A stretch of 64,000 nt of DNA from Zerene cesonia (Eukaryota; Arthropoda; Insecta; Lepidoptera; Pieridae). The notes beneath the pieces were generated by a model. The model saw nothing but the letters and a program-made list of their open reading frames with translations, was not told the origin of the DNA and did not search any database. Positions 1 to 12,893 of the stretch are shown in pieces (the stretch's first letter is position 1; every line of letters starts with the position of its first letter). The DNA is taken from the NCBI RefSeq assembly GCF_012273895.1, contig NC_052118.1, positions 6,535,164 to 6,599,163 on the forward strand, given 5' to 3'. Position numbers and translations under genes: made by a program.

Positions 1-3000
1 AAATCTTTAACGATAGGAGTAAGTTTATTATCCTTGTGTGTGTAATACGTCACAGAGAGTCTTGCGCCTGCGTACCACAAGTCTAGTTCGTTCAGTGCGC
101 TTCTTATAGCTGCTTCACTCGATGCCGATGATGAAATTTTCTATAAATGAAATTACACATTTTATTATATACTAAATAGATAAAGAGCGATAAATGCTTC
201 GCCTTGGTATGATATACTAAAGTAAATATTTTAGCAAGAAAAAATTCGGCCACCTTATATTATCTAAACTATTAATATCACTTAGAAGAAGCATAGAATC
301 ATTAAGTGTTGATACATATATTGAAGTATTTGACTTTGAATATTTATCTCATTCAGGCTAAAAAATACACAAGCTTTATTTATTTCATGCTTCTAATCAG
401 TCTTCAATATAACTTCAACAAAGCTAATAAGAAGAATAATTTTATCAACGGTTAAAACAAAAATAAAAACGAGAACGCGATAAAACAAAATATGGATAAA
501 TGTCAGTGCTGATAAGAATACTACAAATCTACAAAAAGTTTAATGACTTATTTACGATATAGACTAATAAATCAATCTATGCTTATAATTAGTGTTTATT
601 CCTTTTTAAATAGTGTATGAACAACCAGCTCAGTTAGCAGCTATGATATAAAAAGTAAGGTTTGTTAAAAAATAACTTTTTTATATTTTTTGTGTAAAAT
701 TAGATCCTCGGTTTCTTATCATAAGTAGTCAATTGGAATATTTAGTTTCTAGCAAAAAACTATAACCATCTCGGTTCATCAAAAGCGAATACACATAGAA
801 AATGAAACTTATTACCATACTATCGAATTAAGAAACTCCTTTCCATTCCTCCTCCTTTTTGAAGTAACCAAAAAATAGTACGTACACTTTATTTAAGCCG
901 CATTTACCTGTAAAGCTTTCATGTGTTTCTTAATATAAGGCGCGACACTAAGGAAGTCTTTGAGCACCAACGTATCGGGTTTCTTGTACTGCATTTCTAT
1001 GAGGTTATAAACTTCGCACCAGTGCCTCTCGGTGAAGTCAGATCCGCGAAAATATTTGAGTACCATTGTTAGATCCTGGAATATTTGTTTTATGTAAAAA
1101 ATCGTTTATCTGTGATTTAATGGATTATCTTCATAAGGCAATCCATTAATTATTACTTGTTTTCACATTTATCAATGAGGTCAGTATAGGAACAGTTGAA
1201 ATGTATTTCACCGAGGTTAGTTGTTCATTATTAAATCAAAGAAAAGAAAAAAAATATATATTAGCTGGATTGTTGTTATAAAAACTCCTCTGAAAAATAT
1301 AAAAGATAATAACATCCTACCGAATACTTCTCAAGTTCTTGTTGAATGAATAACGTGACGGTAGTGTAGGGCTCGAGGCGGTCTTTCCAACGAACTACGA
1401 ATTCATCCAATAAATGTAACTTCTTTTGGAATATAATCCACTCTTGATTTCCAATAGCTTCGTAATCTAAAAAAAAATTATTATATTAATTATAAATTAT
1501 TATATACACGAAAACCTATTCCTTTTACAAAGTGATTATTGCCAAAAAATGTTACGCCAATTATTTAAACGTAACATACCTTCGTTATATTCTTTGAATA
1601 TAGCCCAGAGATTAATTAAATCATTTTTAAGCGATTCTGCATCTTTCCATATATCATTTATTTCCAATTTCATATTGAATTTTTTAGATTCGGATCTAGA
1701 ACAAATTTTATATTTAATGAATGTTATAACTCTACTGATATTCATTCGATAGAATGGACTAGATTTGATGACAGCACAATAAACCAAATATAAGAAACAC
1801 CCACGAAAATAAACTATCTGTAATGATTATTTGCTAATTAATTTGTCAAGGCAGAAAATATTGCGTAAAATACCCGCAGCTCCTTCCCCGGGAGACGAAT
1901 GAATCGAACCGGAGACTTAGGGGGTTATTGATTGAAACCCCATTGTTTTCCTAAGCGCTGCTTTAGACGGCACTGTGGGAACAGTTTCGTAATATATCGC
2001 GGTACATACGTAGTATAAAACAAAGTCGCTTTCTCTGTTCCCTATGTCTCTAAATATGCTTTAATCTTTAAAACAACGCGACGGATTTCAACAGGATTTT
2101 TTTAAGTAGATAATGATTCAGGAGGGAGGTTTATATGTATAATAACATCTATTAACTACTCCGAATTTAACGCGTGCGAAGCCGCGGAAAAAAGCTACTA
2201 AAAAAGTTGATGGTTTAAAACAACAGCGACCACCTTGCAATTTCAAATAGAAATTACAAATATATCTTAAAAATTGCACGTCTTACAGCAATTCATCTTT
2301 TTCCCCGATTAGTTTATCAAAATTCTGCACCGCGTCAAGTACTGAACAACATCTCTCCAGTATCTCATTGTAGGACACTGAACGAATATCTTCGAGTCTC
2401 GCACGAGCTTGGCTCCAGCGAGAGAACCACGCTTCGACCCCACTGTTTATGTTATCCCATTCGCCTGTGAGACTTGATTTTACGATTTCTGCCTGTAAAT
2501 AATTAAAAAAAATCATTCAAACGAATTTATTCTCTATTATAATATTTAAGACTATTTAATTAATGCTCAAGAAATTGTTATTAAATGCGAATTTACAGTA
2601 GAATGTTGCATTTTATGTATTTGCTTTGACAAAATGTACAGGCGTTGGTATATCTTTCATCCACGCATCGCACAAAACACGGAAGCGTTCATACGCTACT
2701 ATGTTACCTGATGTTCAAATATTTGTTGGTGTACATCCATCTGCTCCCGTATCTTCATCCACTCCTTTACAGTGGTATCTACAGACGGATCCCCTCCCCA
2801 TGTCCGTAATAAATGTCCTTTTCGTTTTAAACCTTCTACCAACTTCTCCATCTGAAATAAAATGACATTATTATAATTTAATTTCATGTAACGTATTTTG
2901 TAACCGTTATATAATGTTAAATTATATATTATTATCGAAATGAATAATACAAGAAATTCAATGAAAAGACGAACACAATATTATTACCTCTGGCATTTTC

Positions 3001-6000
3001 TCCTGCAGTGCATGTTGCTTAGCACTTATTTCAGCTAACTCTTTAGCGTTTTTGGGCAAAGCTTTATTCTCCAACGTAACGGTTACATTAGCTATAAAAG
3101 TATCCAGTTCTGACGTGTCGTCGCGACAACTGGCTTGTAGGGAAGACATGAGACACGCCCATAAGTTGCGCGACTGAGCTTCGAATTCACGGCGCAGCGA
3201 TATGGTGCCAACTGATATCCAATCTATTTTTTCGTCATCACTGAAACACATGTAATTGATGAGCAGAATGGTATTAAGAAGTACTAAAATTCAAGTCTTT
3301 GTGCCGTATACACTATGACTCGATTCGTGTTCATTATTCGATGTTGTCATCAAATACGTCAATAATTTTTTATATACAATATAAAGTTCCATTCCCATAC
3401 AGGCAAACGAAATTCATAATTCTTATGTTATTGACTTGTCAATCTACAAAGTATATGATACTTTGATCATTTTAACACCTATCACACACTTAACTTTACC
3501 CCTAAACTGCATGAAAAGAGGCTCACAATGTCATTTTAGCGACCGCTTGGCCGTACGCCTTGCAGGCCCTGAAGTTCATCTCCCAATCGGGCGGCTCGTG
3601 CAGGTGCTCCCGGCACAGCTGCTCCAGGTCGCTCGCACACGCTAGCGCCGCGCGGACGCTCCAAGTGTCGCAGAGGTCACTTAGTGCGGTTAGTGCCTTC
3701 TCTATCTGACGCACCGCTTTGTTGCCGATCCAGCTGTGCCTGGTGGAAAAAAAAATGTTATGTAAAGAAGAGTTATTTTTAAGATTGAAGTAGCTATGAT
3801 ACATGTGAAAATAGAAAATTACATTGCTATCAAAATTTATAATGCTTTTAGACTTTTTAACAGCTTCTATTTTTAATAACATATTATTATTTCATTGGTA
3901 TTAATTGAAAACATTTAACCAACTAAACATTCATGGAATACTAGCTGCGCCCCGCGGTTTCACCCGCGTAAGTCCGTATCCCGTAGGAATATCGGGATAA
4001 AAAGTTGCCTATATGTTATTCCAGTTGTCCAGCTGTCTACGTACCAAATATCATTGCAATCGGTTCAGTAGTTCTTGCGTGAAAGAGCAACAAACACACA
4101 TACATCCTTACAAACGTTCGCATTTATAATATTAATAGGATTAGTAGGATAGTAGGATTAAAAAACATACTTTTCCTATGTGCATTTACATTTGATTATA
4201 AATATTTTCAAGCGATTAGATAGATTAGACAGCTGAATATGTTTAATGATAGTGTATGAAATCGAACCTTTCCACGATAGAGGCAAAGACACTGGGTTTG
4301 TCCAACACATCTCGTAGTGCGGGAAAGTGCGCGGGCAGCGACACCAAGCGGCGCAGTTGGTGGTACAACTGCGAGCGAACTTCCTCGAGCGGGGGCGACA
4401 CGCGCACACTATGACCACTAAAACGAATTCATGTTAAAATTTGTGTAATACTGAAATTGTACTTAAAATTATTAAACATGGTTCAATCTTTAATGTAACT
4501 AACATATAAAATGGTTTGTAATCATGAATCTAATCATTGTCATGCGCGGTATTTTAAGTGAATAGCATAAATGAAATAGGCATAACTAAACATAGTGAAA
4601 CAAATCAGAACTATAAAGTAACATACCGCAAAACTAAATCAACCCGCATCTGAGGGAAATTAGTATGCAATGAGAGTAAAGCTCTTATATATTGGCATTC
4701 CATTGCTTTGTACACTTGCACCTCCCAGTGCGAGCGCCACATGTCTGTGTTTTTATATCCATTGCTTTCCACCTGGAATGAGTTAATATTTTTAAGATGC
4801 ATGCTAAGAATCCGTGTAAAGAATCATATAGGATAAGGTTCATTATATTATAAACATGCCTATTTGATCGAAAATACCTTTAATTTTTTCTAGAATTTAT
4901 GTATAATTCTAAACTATTACGTACTTTCAAGTTTAAATATCTTACTGGTTTTACTTCTATTTGATACTACTATTACTATAGATTAACAGATGCTGAATAA
5001 TCTTTTAAAATACTGTAACACAATGCATCTTAATTCGTAAAACATATAACCGATCAGATTTCTCTAGCAAACATTTCAAATCCTCACCATTTTATTTAGT
5101 TCTTCTTAGACATTCCTTAGAGAAAAATGTTAAATAGTACATATCAAAACATATTATACATTTTCACTGACCTTTTCTATAATATCCCTAATGTCCTTAA
5201 TACTTTTCTTCCATTCAGTTTGTTTGGCAAGAAGCTCCGTATCCATTAACTTTTCCACAATACCCCGTATCGCTACGTGTTGACCGGTAAGGTATGTGTT
5301 CTGTAAAACGTCATCGTATCTATCATATTTCCATTAGAATCTAATATAGTGGCTATAGTCCCACATATGAATAGATAACATCCGATTTTGTAGGAATACT
5401 AATGCCACAGAAATTATTTAAAACTCGTTTAATAATTGTGTCCCGGAAGAAATTAGTGTTAGCTGTGTTTCCAGATCGGTTTCTCATTGCTATCTGCTAC
5501 TATTTTATTAATCCTTTATCTGTCTTTTAGACTATCTTACGCATCAAGCGTATTATTATACTATTATTAAATAGCTACTACAATGAATAGATTCTTATAA
5601 AAATCCGGCTATTCTTCATTAACTTACAATAATATATTTTTCGTACTGTATTAATTAAAGAGTTCATTTAACAAAAACATCATAATCTAGTTGTTAACAT
5701 TTTCACTATACTAATTCTTAATTATCACCTACTGTATGATGATGTGACGGGGCTTGTTAATACTAAGAAACTGTATTGCCAAACTTCCAAACTTACTTGA
5801 GATTCCAATTTTAGTACCATTTTCTTCAAATTCTTCGTATAGATAGCCAACTGTTCTTCGTCATTCCAAAACACTGGTTTCTGATTTTGAACCAAAGCTG
5901 ATAAGTCCAAAGCGGCTTGTAACATCATAGGGCGAGTGGAAGGGATCATTCTCTCGCCTAACGTGTTATGGAATGACGCCACCTTAAGATGTAACATTAT

Positions 6001-9000
6001 TTTTGGTATAAATATATAAAAAATAAATTTAAATACCCCCCTAAAAGTTTATCATTCATATAAGTCCGTCTTAAATTTGCTGCTGTATTATCAATATTTT
6101 TAATTGTTTTGCTGGGGATATTTTTTGTGATTTTGAGACTATTACCAAAAAGCTGGAAACGACAGTTTCTATGCCTACAAAGTTGACTAACAATACTTTT
6201 GATTAAAAAAACCGCAACCAAATTGTGTCATCGGTAAACATGTGTTAAAGTATCTAATAATCACTCTTTAATTGCGTTATATGTGCTGCTTTTACAAAAT
6301 ATATATAATAATCTCCATGGCTCATTTTGTTACCTGTTGCAAAGCCCTAGCATACCGCAGGGCTGTCGACACGGTATCAAGTACGCTGACAGAAGGCGGC
6401 GGTGGCAGCCCTAGTGCACTCAACGAGCGCGCTTCTAGTTCGATACTAACGAGACGCGGGTTGAAGTTCACTTCCATCATTTGAGTTCCGCTTGAGAATT
6501 CTACTACTGGTTTATCGACAGACAGTTGGAGGGAACCGGCTTTGACTTGCGCCTGGAGTAAGATAGAGCATGAAGTCTAGATCTGGAGTCTAGAAGTCTA
6601 ACTTCATAAAATTTAGATTGTATGTTTTAGTATAAGAAAATTGTTAGATATGACCACATGAGGAACTTTATTCTTCACTATTTCTAATAGTAAATGCATT
6701 TCCGTTTGTTATTTATACATATAATGGAGAAAATAATGCAAGGTTACTGTGAATCATCCTTATAAACAATCAATCAATCTTACTGGGTGGACAAAAATAT
6801 ATAATAAAAAAAAGTTTCAAATTTGTTTATAGTTATAAGTATGCTTCAATACCTGTAAATCTCTGCACCAATCCTCATGTAACTGAGTATACATTGTTTT
6901 GAGATCGTTTAAAATTTTAATAGCAAGCTGCGACACTTCAGTGGTTTTATCAAACTCTTTAAGATAGTTGTCAACACATGATTGTATTTCTTTGACCTGA
7001 CAGGAAATAAAATAGTAGTATTTCAACACATTCATAATATGTTGGTATAATCATGAAACGAGATTGCATATACCGTAAAACATAGAATGGAGATTACATT
7101 TTTGAGTTGCTATTATGTCAACGTCATCAATGGAGCTGGGGGTCGCCTGATGGTAAGCGTTACCACCGCCCTTGAACAATTGGTGAGGCGTAAGTTTTCA
7201 AATTGGAAAGGGATTAAGAAAGGATTGATAAGAAGATAAAGGACTGGGAAGGGTAAGGAAAAGGATATGGGCCTCCGGCTCCCCCACTCACCGGACGAAA
7301 CACAGCAGTATGCTATTTCACACCGGTCCTCTGTGGGGGTGTGGTACTTCCTCGGTGCGAGCTAGCCCAATTCGTGCCGAAGCGTGCTCGACTACCACAT
7401 ATAGATAGATATTAAGATAGCTAATAATTATAAAGGTTCTTTAGGAACTATTATAATTAAACGACGAGTTATACAATAACTGGATCTTATTAAAAATATT
7501 AAGTGTCATCGTTTCAAGGTTTATACGCTAATATGGGTTACTGATTAGCATCAACAATACCTTAGATTCCATCTGTTTAGCCCATTGCACCTGTTGAACG
7601 AGTTGCGACATTTCAGGCGGTTGGTACATCCCTACATCCATGTCGTCTGATTCTATCTGGGTTAGAATATTTTTTAACATTGATAAGAGTGATGCCACAA
7701 ATATCTCTAATTCGTCGTTTAATGCATTCTTAATAAGTGGTCTAATAATCAGCGATTTGTATCGTGAAAATTCGTACAGCATCTGAAAGTATGTATAATC
7801 GTTAACTGTTTATGGATGCTGAGGATGTTAGAAAAATAGATTTGTGGGAAAAATATTTACTATAACATATTTTTTTTATATATAAAATACAAGTTTAGGA
7901 AGACAAACATATATGTTATTCAAAGTAAATACATACTCCGTTATTAATAGCCTTATGTTTTAGGTCGTAAGGTTCACACTGATTAATCATTCATTGCTGA
8001 TTAAAAACTTGTAAGTTTTACTTTTCAATTCAACACATTTAATTATTTAAACTTACCTGTTTAGTTGAAGTGTTGTGTAACCTAGGTTTTAATTTCTCAG
8101 CAATTTTTGCCTCTGCAGGTCTTAAATTTGCTGAAAATTGGCTCACAGTGTTCTCCCAGGATGTCGACGGTCCATTACAAATCCAGACATTAATATCTAG
8201 AAACATAAACGTATCAGAAAATTCTATAAAAAGCACTTCTTTTAAGTCAACTGAAAAATATAATAAGAAGTAATACTTTGAAATGGCTTGAATAATTGAT
8301 CCGTATTTAATTCCGCTTTTTCAGTTGCAGTCAGCAATTTACTCAGTTGGTTGTAAGTAGATCTAATATCATGTATCTGTAACAGATTAAAATTTTATTG
8401 CTGTTATAAGTACCTCATACAAGACAAATAACTGTAGAAATTCAGTTTTAGTATTTAGTATGATTTTCTTTATACCACTTCCGGCAAAAGCAAAGCAGGC
8501 GATACACCTGGTGGTAAGTGACCACCGCCGCCCATAAGCAATTACAATGTTAGGGTCATTGCGATTGATTTGCTGGCCTTTTAAGAACTTGTAGGCTTTT
8601 TCTTTGAAGGATATAAAATCCATCTGCAGTCCATATCGCAGGCAGATCGAAGCATCGATGACGTTCAACAATTTTGTAGTTCTAGGCAGAATATGTCGCG
8701 AACAGCGCAAGGTTGTAGAAGACTACTCATCCACACAGGTGATGCGGATGGATTTGGGTGGATATCGGGCGAAAGCTTTGAATCCTCTAACTGGTTGTTC
8801 TTAACCAATTTATAAATTACCTCTTGAAGCCGCCTTTGGAAATTCCCACAGAACGTTGGAATATATGGTTTTCCCTTCCAAGCATGTAAAGCATAGTTAG
8901 GCCAATAGGTCTCAGTGAGAGATTTGCATGCACTTATCCACATGTGCACAGCATTTAAACCCTCAGATAATAGCACAAGAATCTGACTGTCTTTCAAGCC

Positions 9001-11287
9001 ATCAAATGGTTTCCATAATTCGACTTTGGATAGAGCATTTTGTATTACATTGCAAAGGACATGACCTGAAAATTAACTGCTGTTAGTTTACTTACATGGA
9101 CATTATAGTATTGATTTGAGGTAAGTAAATTTCCTTTGCAATACAGCTTCTTAACTGACACAGCCGTTAATAATAATTATAATCGATGTAAATTATTGTG
9201 AATGTCTTACCAATTATATCAAAAATGTGAATCATTCTATCTTGTGCATAAGGCATCAGAGTATACCTCCAGATATCATCTAATATTCCTGCTACATTCT
9301 CAGCTGTATCACGAATTTCTTGCATATTTCCAATTTGCAATGATCTGAAATTTTTATCAAAATGAAAGAATGCAGCGCAATGAAAAAAAAAATTAAAATG
9401 CAAATATGTAACAGATACCTAATTTCTTCAGATATATCTTCAAACAATACACAGAATGAAGAAGCTGCCTCTCTTTCCTTTTTATTTGTATCTTGGGAAT
9501 GACTAACAGTTTTCCAGTAATCCACTTCATCATTAATTGATAGGATGACTGAAAAAAAATTGGTCAAAGTGGTTTAGCAAGTTCAATTTAATAATATATT
9601 TGTACCATTCTTTGATCATTAAAACTACAGATACATAATCCTATACAAAAATTAACTAATAGCTGTCCTGAAATGTCTTTATTCAAATCACAGATGAAAG
9701 AAACAACTGTTAAAGCAAAGTCAAGCTACTTGCTATACTTAATGGTGTTTAAAAAATGTACCAAAAGTAAAACCATTTCTTAGACCAAAAAAATAAATTC
9801 GACCTTATTTTAATGAGTTAAAATCAGATATGCAAAGTATCTGATCTACAATTATAGGCTATGGGTGGACTTTTGGTAAATACTATTTATGTGAATAATT
9901 GAGGAACTAGTTTTTATTAATTATCCAAAGTATCATAATTTTACATGTTGTAAATATTATAATTGAATAGCAATCAAACCTTACCATTTATATTAGAACC
10001 TCCTTTACCATGAGTAAGAACTCTGAGATTAGTCTCTAATTCAGACAAGTTCTTATGCAATTTAATAGAATACAAATCATCTCCCTGTAATACAATGAGC
10101 AATATGTTACTTTAATAAAATATAACTAAGTATTATGTACTTTACAGAGAATTTTGCAAAATAACAAGCACATCATAGTGAATTCTCACACTCGCAAGCA
10201 ATGGAGAGTAGATTTGTCGCAAAATTTGATATAATGATTCCTCTGCACTTCTTGTTAAAGTAAGTATATTTATGTTTTGAATAGCATCATCTCCTGTCAA
10301 GGTATCTGCTATAGTTTTATAGAATATTATTGATGTGGTTGTGTTTGGTTCAATCTGAAATTGGAAAAATTTAAGATGATATCAATCCATTAACAAAGAC
10401 ATCACTCTTAGGGAAAAGGAAAAAGATCAAGTCAATATTTTGGACCATTTTTCAATGTTCATAAACCATGTTCAAATGTGAATTTTGAAGTTAACAATTG
10501 GTGTCTATTTAAGAATAAGCAATTACTATATAATAAAAAGCAATTGATTCGTCATATTTTTAGACTCTAAATAAGTCATTTTCTTTTTCCTTCAAAAGGC
10601 TTTTACAGATCTGAGGAGTCTAATTTAACATATTCATCATAAATAAACTTACTTTATTGTAGAATACAAGTAGTTCATTATTTAGGCAGGTTTGAAGTAG
10701 AAGTACTTGAGAATTGTGTATAAATTCAAGTAATAATTCTTCACAATTCTCATTTAACTTGAAAGGACTCTTATAGAAATTAGCTGAAAAAGTAATTAAA
10801 TCTAAAAACTTTATAATTGGAAAAATAGTCTTAGGCTAATGATTTTTTTGTCGCCAGAATTGTCGCCAGAAGAACCTTTTTTGTCGTACAAACGCTTAAT
10901 AAATTTCCATTTTCGAGTTTTGCGCTTAGCTGCTGCTAATTATAGGCGAATAATTTTTATTGATATATAATAAGAGAATTATATTCTAACTTAGCGTAGC
11001 ACTTGAAATACATTCATATGGGTTATAGATCAATGATAATGAAAATTTAAAAATTCACTGTACTGTATACTCGTTACAGAACAATTTATTAACAGGAAGA
11101 TAGAACCTGTACCCTAGCCCCTAGGTAGGAGCAGGAAACTGCCATTAAATATTGTATTAAGCATTTTAGTGTACATATATTACTTTCTGTGATCACTGTG
11201 TTATGTATTTGTACATGAAACGTTTGTTTTCTATACAAAGATTTCATTACCAATTGTAGTCAAAATAAATTCACGTATATCGGACAT
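1..11287 (-). CDS. DYNC2H1: Cytoplasmic dynein-2 heavy chain, N-terminal part (24 exons, runs off the left edge)
   Basis: Motor subunit for retrograde intraflagellar transport along ciliary microtubules (Drosophila beethoven). Exons, 5' to 3': 11251-11287, 10653-10783, 10190-10354, 9985-10084, 9419-9548, 9211-9344, 8821-9065, 8277-8376, 8057-8196, 7561-7782, 6853-6996, 6334-6552, 5797-5982, 5172-5300, 4627-4772, 4268-4417, 3527-3739, 2988-3240, 2708-2851, 2287-2492, 1580-1695, 1321-1466, 908-1075, 1-140 (cut by the window edge). All joins keep phase with GT/AG ends and give about 1,254 residues, roughly the first 30% of a 4,300-residue family member: the tail that binds intermediate and light intermediate chains. 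The start MSDIREFILTT resembles the vertebrate dynein-2 start. Other family-like stretches are LDDIWRYTLMPYAQDRMIH (exon 6), RPMMLQAALDL (exon 13) and ALNELDLWYAGA (exon 24). These fit dynein-2, not axonemal dyneins. The AAA motor lies outside the window. Confidence 0.93.
2010..2195 (-). repeat. Dispersed repeat family B, copy 1
   Basis: Located in DYNC2H1 intron 20. It shares 'agtataaaacaaagtcgctt' and 'cgcgtgcgaagccgcgg' with copies 2-4, in the reverse orientation. Confidence 0.7.
3940..4160 (+). repeat. Dispersed repeat family A, copy 1
   Basis: Located in DYNC2H1 intron 16. Begins 'actagctgcgccccgcggtt', has 'ttccagttgtccagctgtct', and ends in 'aggattagtaggatagtagg', a short tandem tail. 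Confidence 0.8.
7115..7404 (+). repeat. Dispersed repeat family C, copy 1
   Basis: Located in DYNC2H1 intron 10. It shares the 'gatggtaagcg', 'ggactgggaagggtaaggaa' and 'ctcgactaccacatat' blocks with the 57.8 kb copy. Confidence 0.75.
8470..8800 (+). repeat. Probable old dispersed repeat in DYNC2H1 intron 7
   Basis: Begins with 'aagcaggcgatacacctggt' and 'gtaagtgaccaccgccgccc', a phrase related to family C, and continues as unusual GC-richer sequence to about 8800. Open frames here on both strands overlap the repeat and are not supported as exons. Confidence 0.45.
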
Positions 11288-11414
11288 AGTAACGGAATCT
11301 TCATTACACCAAAACTCAAATAATTAAGCTCTATATGAATTGTGTTTAGTAAAAAGTTTTTCTTATTTTATTAAGAAAAAACGCTATTCGTATTTGTATA
11401 CAAAGTTCTAATCT

Positions 11415-11428
11415 GTTACCATGGTTAC
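11415..11428. promoter_or_regulatory. X-box-like RFX motif upstream of DYNC2H1
   Basis: The sequence GTTACCATGGTTAC is a 6-2-6 palindrome 128 bases upstream of the DYNC2H1 ATG. It fits the RFX X-box consensus RYYNYY-(1-3 nt)-RRNRAC except for one base in one arm. RFX factors drive ciliary genes, including IFT genes, in worms and flies. The motif and its position are seen directly; RFX binding is inferred. Confidence 0.6.
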
Positions 11429-12000
11429 GGTGTCAGGTCTGTCCACAGATTAAGTACTAGGTACTCCGTCGTGTAGGTAGGTACCTAATATACTATGTAA
11501 GATGGTAAATTTTCATTGCTATATTTCTTAATAGCTGTATATAAATAACAGGTAATTTATTTTCTACACTGCCGCTTTATGAAAATCTCTAATTTATGAA
11601 CTTATAGAGGATTGCATCAAAAATGTTCGCTTGTAATCTCTACTCTAGTAATATGGCTAGCCTTTTTATTTTAAATAGTGATACACATTTTTAACTACGT
11701 TTTGAATATTTGTCCAAGTTTTGTGTATAAAAAAAACATAAATGTATCTTTTTTATGTCATTATCGGCAATGGACTGGTGGGTCGCCTGATGGTAAGCGC
11801 CCATGAACATTTAAATAAATAAATAAATAAATAATAAAATTTCTTTATTTGTTTCAAAAAGTTTCACATGATATAGATATATATATATATTGCATTGAAC
11901 CCCACACTAGGATCCCCTGTGTTGTGAGGCTCAATCTCTTTCATCGTATTACATAAAAAAGTAAATGTTTAATTATTACATGCCATTTTGAGTATTGAGT

Positions 12001-12054
12001 TGAGTGTATGTGTGTATGTGTGTGTGAGTGTGTGTGTATGTGTTTGTATGAGTG
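12001..12054. repeat. TG-rich microsatellite
   Basis: Imperfect run of TG with TATG, GAGT and TTTG interruptions over about 54 bases. It lies in intergenic DNA beside dispersed-repeat fragments. Confidence 0.8.
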
Positions 12055-12467
12055 ATTATATTCATATTAATAGTACGTTAATGTTAAAGTTTATATTTTA
12101 ATCAAGAAATTATTGTAACGAGGTTTTCAGTTTCTAAGTAGTCTAGATTAAATAGCCAATTTGTAACAATTTTTTTACAGCGGAACTTAGTCATAGGATA
12201 GATATTTAGCTTTTTGTTCAATTTTGAATATAAGTATGGTCCCATGAATATAAACGCCTTGCTACCGAAAGACATATTACAGCTATATTTTCCCCACGTC
12301 GGTTTTCTGCGTGAGCGCTCGTTCTTTATAATTGTGTGTGGAGCTATTTTATGAAATTTTAATATTACTGCTAATATGTACAGCTGACGCACCGATAGGA
12401 TACCAGCCTCTTGATACAGTTCTTTGGTTGGATGTCTTAGATTCTTTTTTAACATTTGGAGAGCTAC

Positions 12468-12694
12468 AAGGTCGATTGCAGAACGCTTACGCTTCTACAA
12501 ATGGATTGCCGACTTCAAATTGGAAAGGGATGGAGAAAGGATTGAGAGGAATAAAGGAATGGACTGGGAAGGGTAAGGAAAAGGATATGGGCCTCCGGCT
12601 CCCCAAGTCATCGAATGAAATACGGCTGTATGCTATTTCACGCTGGTTTTGGTACTTCCCCGGTGTGAGCTGCCCAATTCGTGCCGAAGAGTGT
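12468..12694 (+). repeat. Dispersed repeat family C, copy 3 (5' truncated)
   Basis: Begins inside the element at 'gtcgattgcagaacgc' and continues through 'aaggatatgggcctccggct' to 'cccaattcgtgccgaag'. It lies about 200 bases before the SDHAF2 ATG. Confidence 0.75.
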
Positions 12695-12733
12695 ACAAAA
12701 GAATAATTTAAACATCCAAGAAAAAAAGAATAA

Positions 12734-12771
12734 TGTCAAATGTCAATTAAAACTGTCATTTGTCAATGTCA
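12734..12771 (+). promoter_or_regulatory. Cluster of five TGTCA pentamers in the SDHAF2 promoter
   Basis: TGTCA occurs five times in the same orientation at 12734, 12741, 12754, 12761 and 12767, within 38 bases and 123-160 bases before the SDHAF2 ATG. A similar cluster lies in the Lobe/CARS1 promoter. The pattern is direct; a promoter function is inferred. Confidence 0.45.
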
Positions 12772-12893
12772 ACGCTTCGATTGCGTTATTGCGATTTTAT
12801 CCGTACCTATTTAATTTCAGATAATTCATAAGAAACCAAAACTAATAAATTAAATATTTTGTTCAAAATCACCGAATCGAAAGACATATTAAA

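Larger units (their letters stand above)
11288..12893. other. Intergenic region between divergent DYNC2H1 and SDHAF2
   Basis: This 1.6 kb stretch separates two divergent genes. It holds the X-box-like motif near DYNC2H1, a truncated dispersed repeat with an AAAT run (about 11754-11860), a TG-rich microsatellite (12001-12054), a longer copy of the same repeat family (12468-12694) and a TGTCA cluster (12734-12771) just before SDHAF2. The open frames here, including one crossing 12332-12706, are carried by the repeat and are not genes. Confidence 0.7.

Noticed and set aside
1855..1990. tRNA-like B-box (GGTTCGATTC on the minus strand) with a small stem-loop
   Set aside because: No A-box at suitable spacing and no cloverleaf.
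2625..2700. Open stretch in DYNC2H1 intron 19 reading YERFRVLCDAWMKDIP on the minus strand
   Set aside because: Exon 19 joins directly to exon 20 in phase with good family alignment, and this stretch has no usable acceptor; chance or an old fragment.
8197..8276. A 26-base intron or read-through between DYNC2H1 exons 8 and 9
   Set aside because: A later acceptor gives a normal 80-base intron, restores phase and matches the family spacing between the FKPF and WENTVSQF segments.
12332..12706. 124-codon plus-strand open frame before SDHAF2
   Set aside because: Most of it is a family C repeat copy; no splice or family support.
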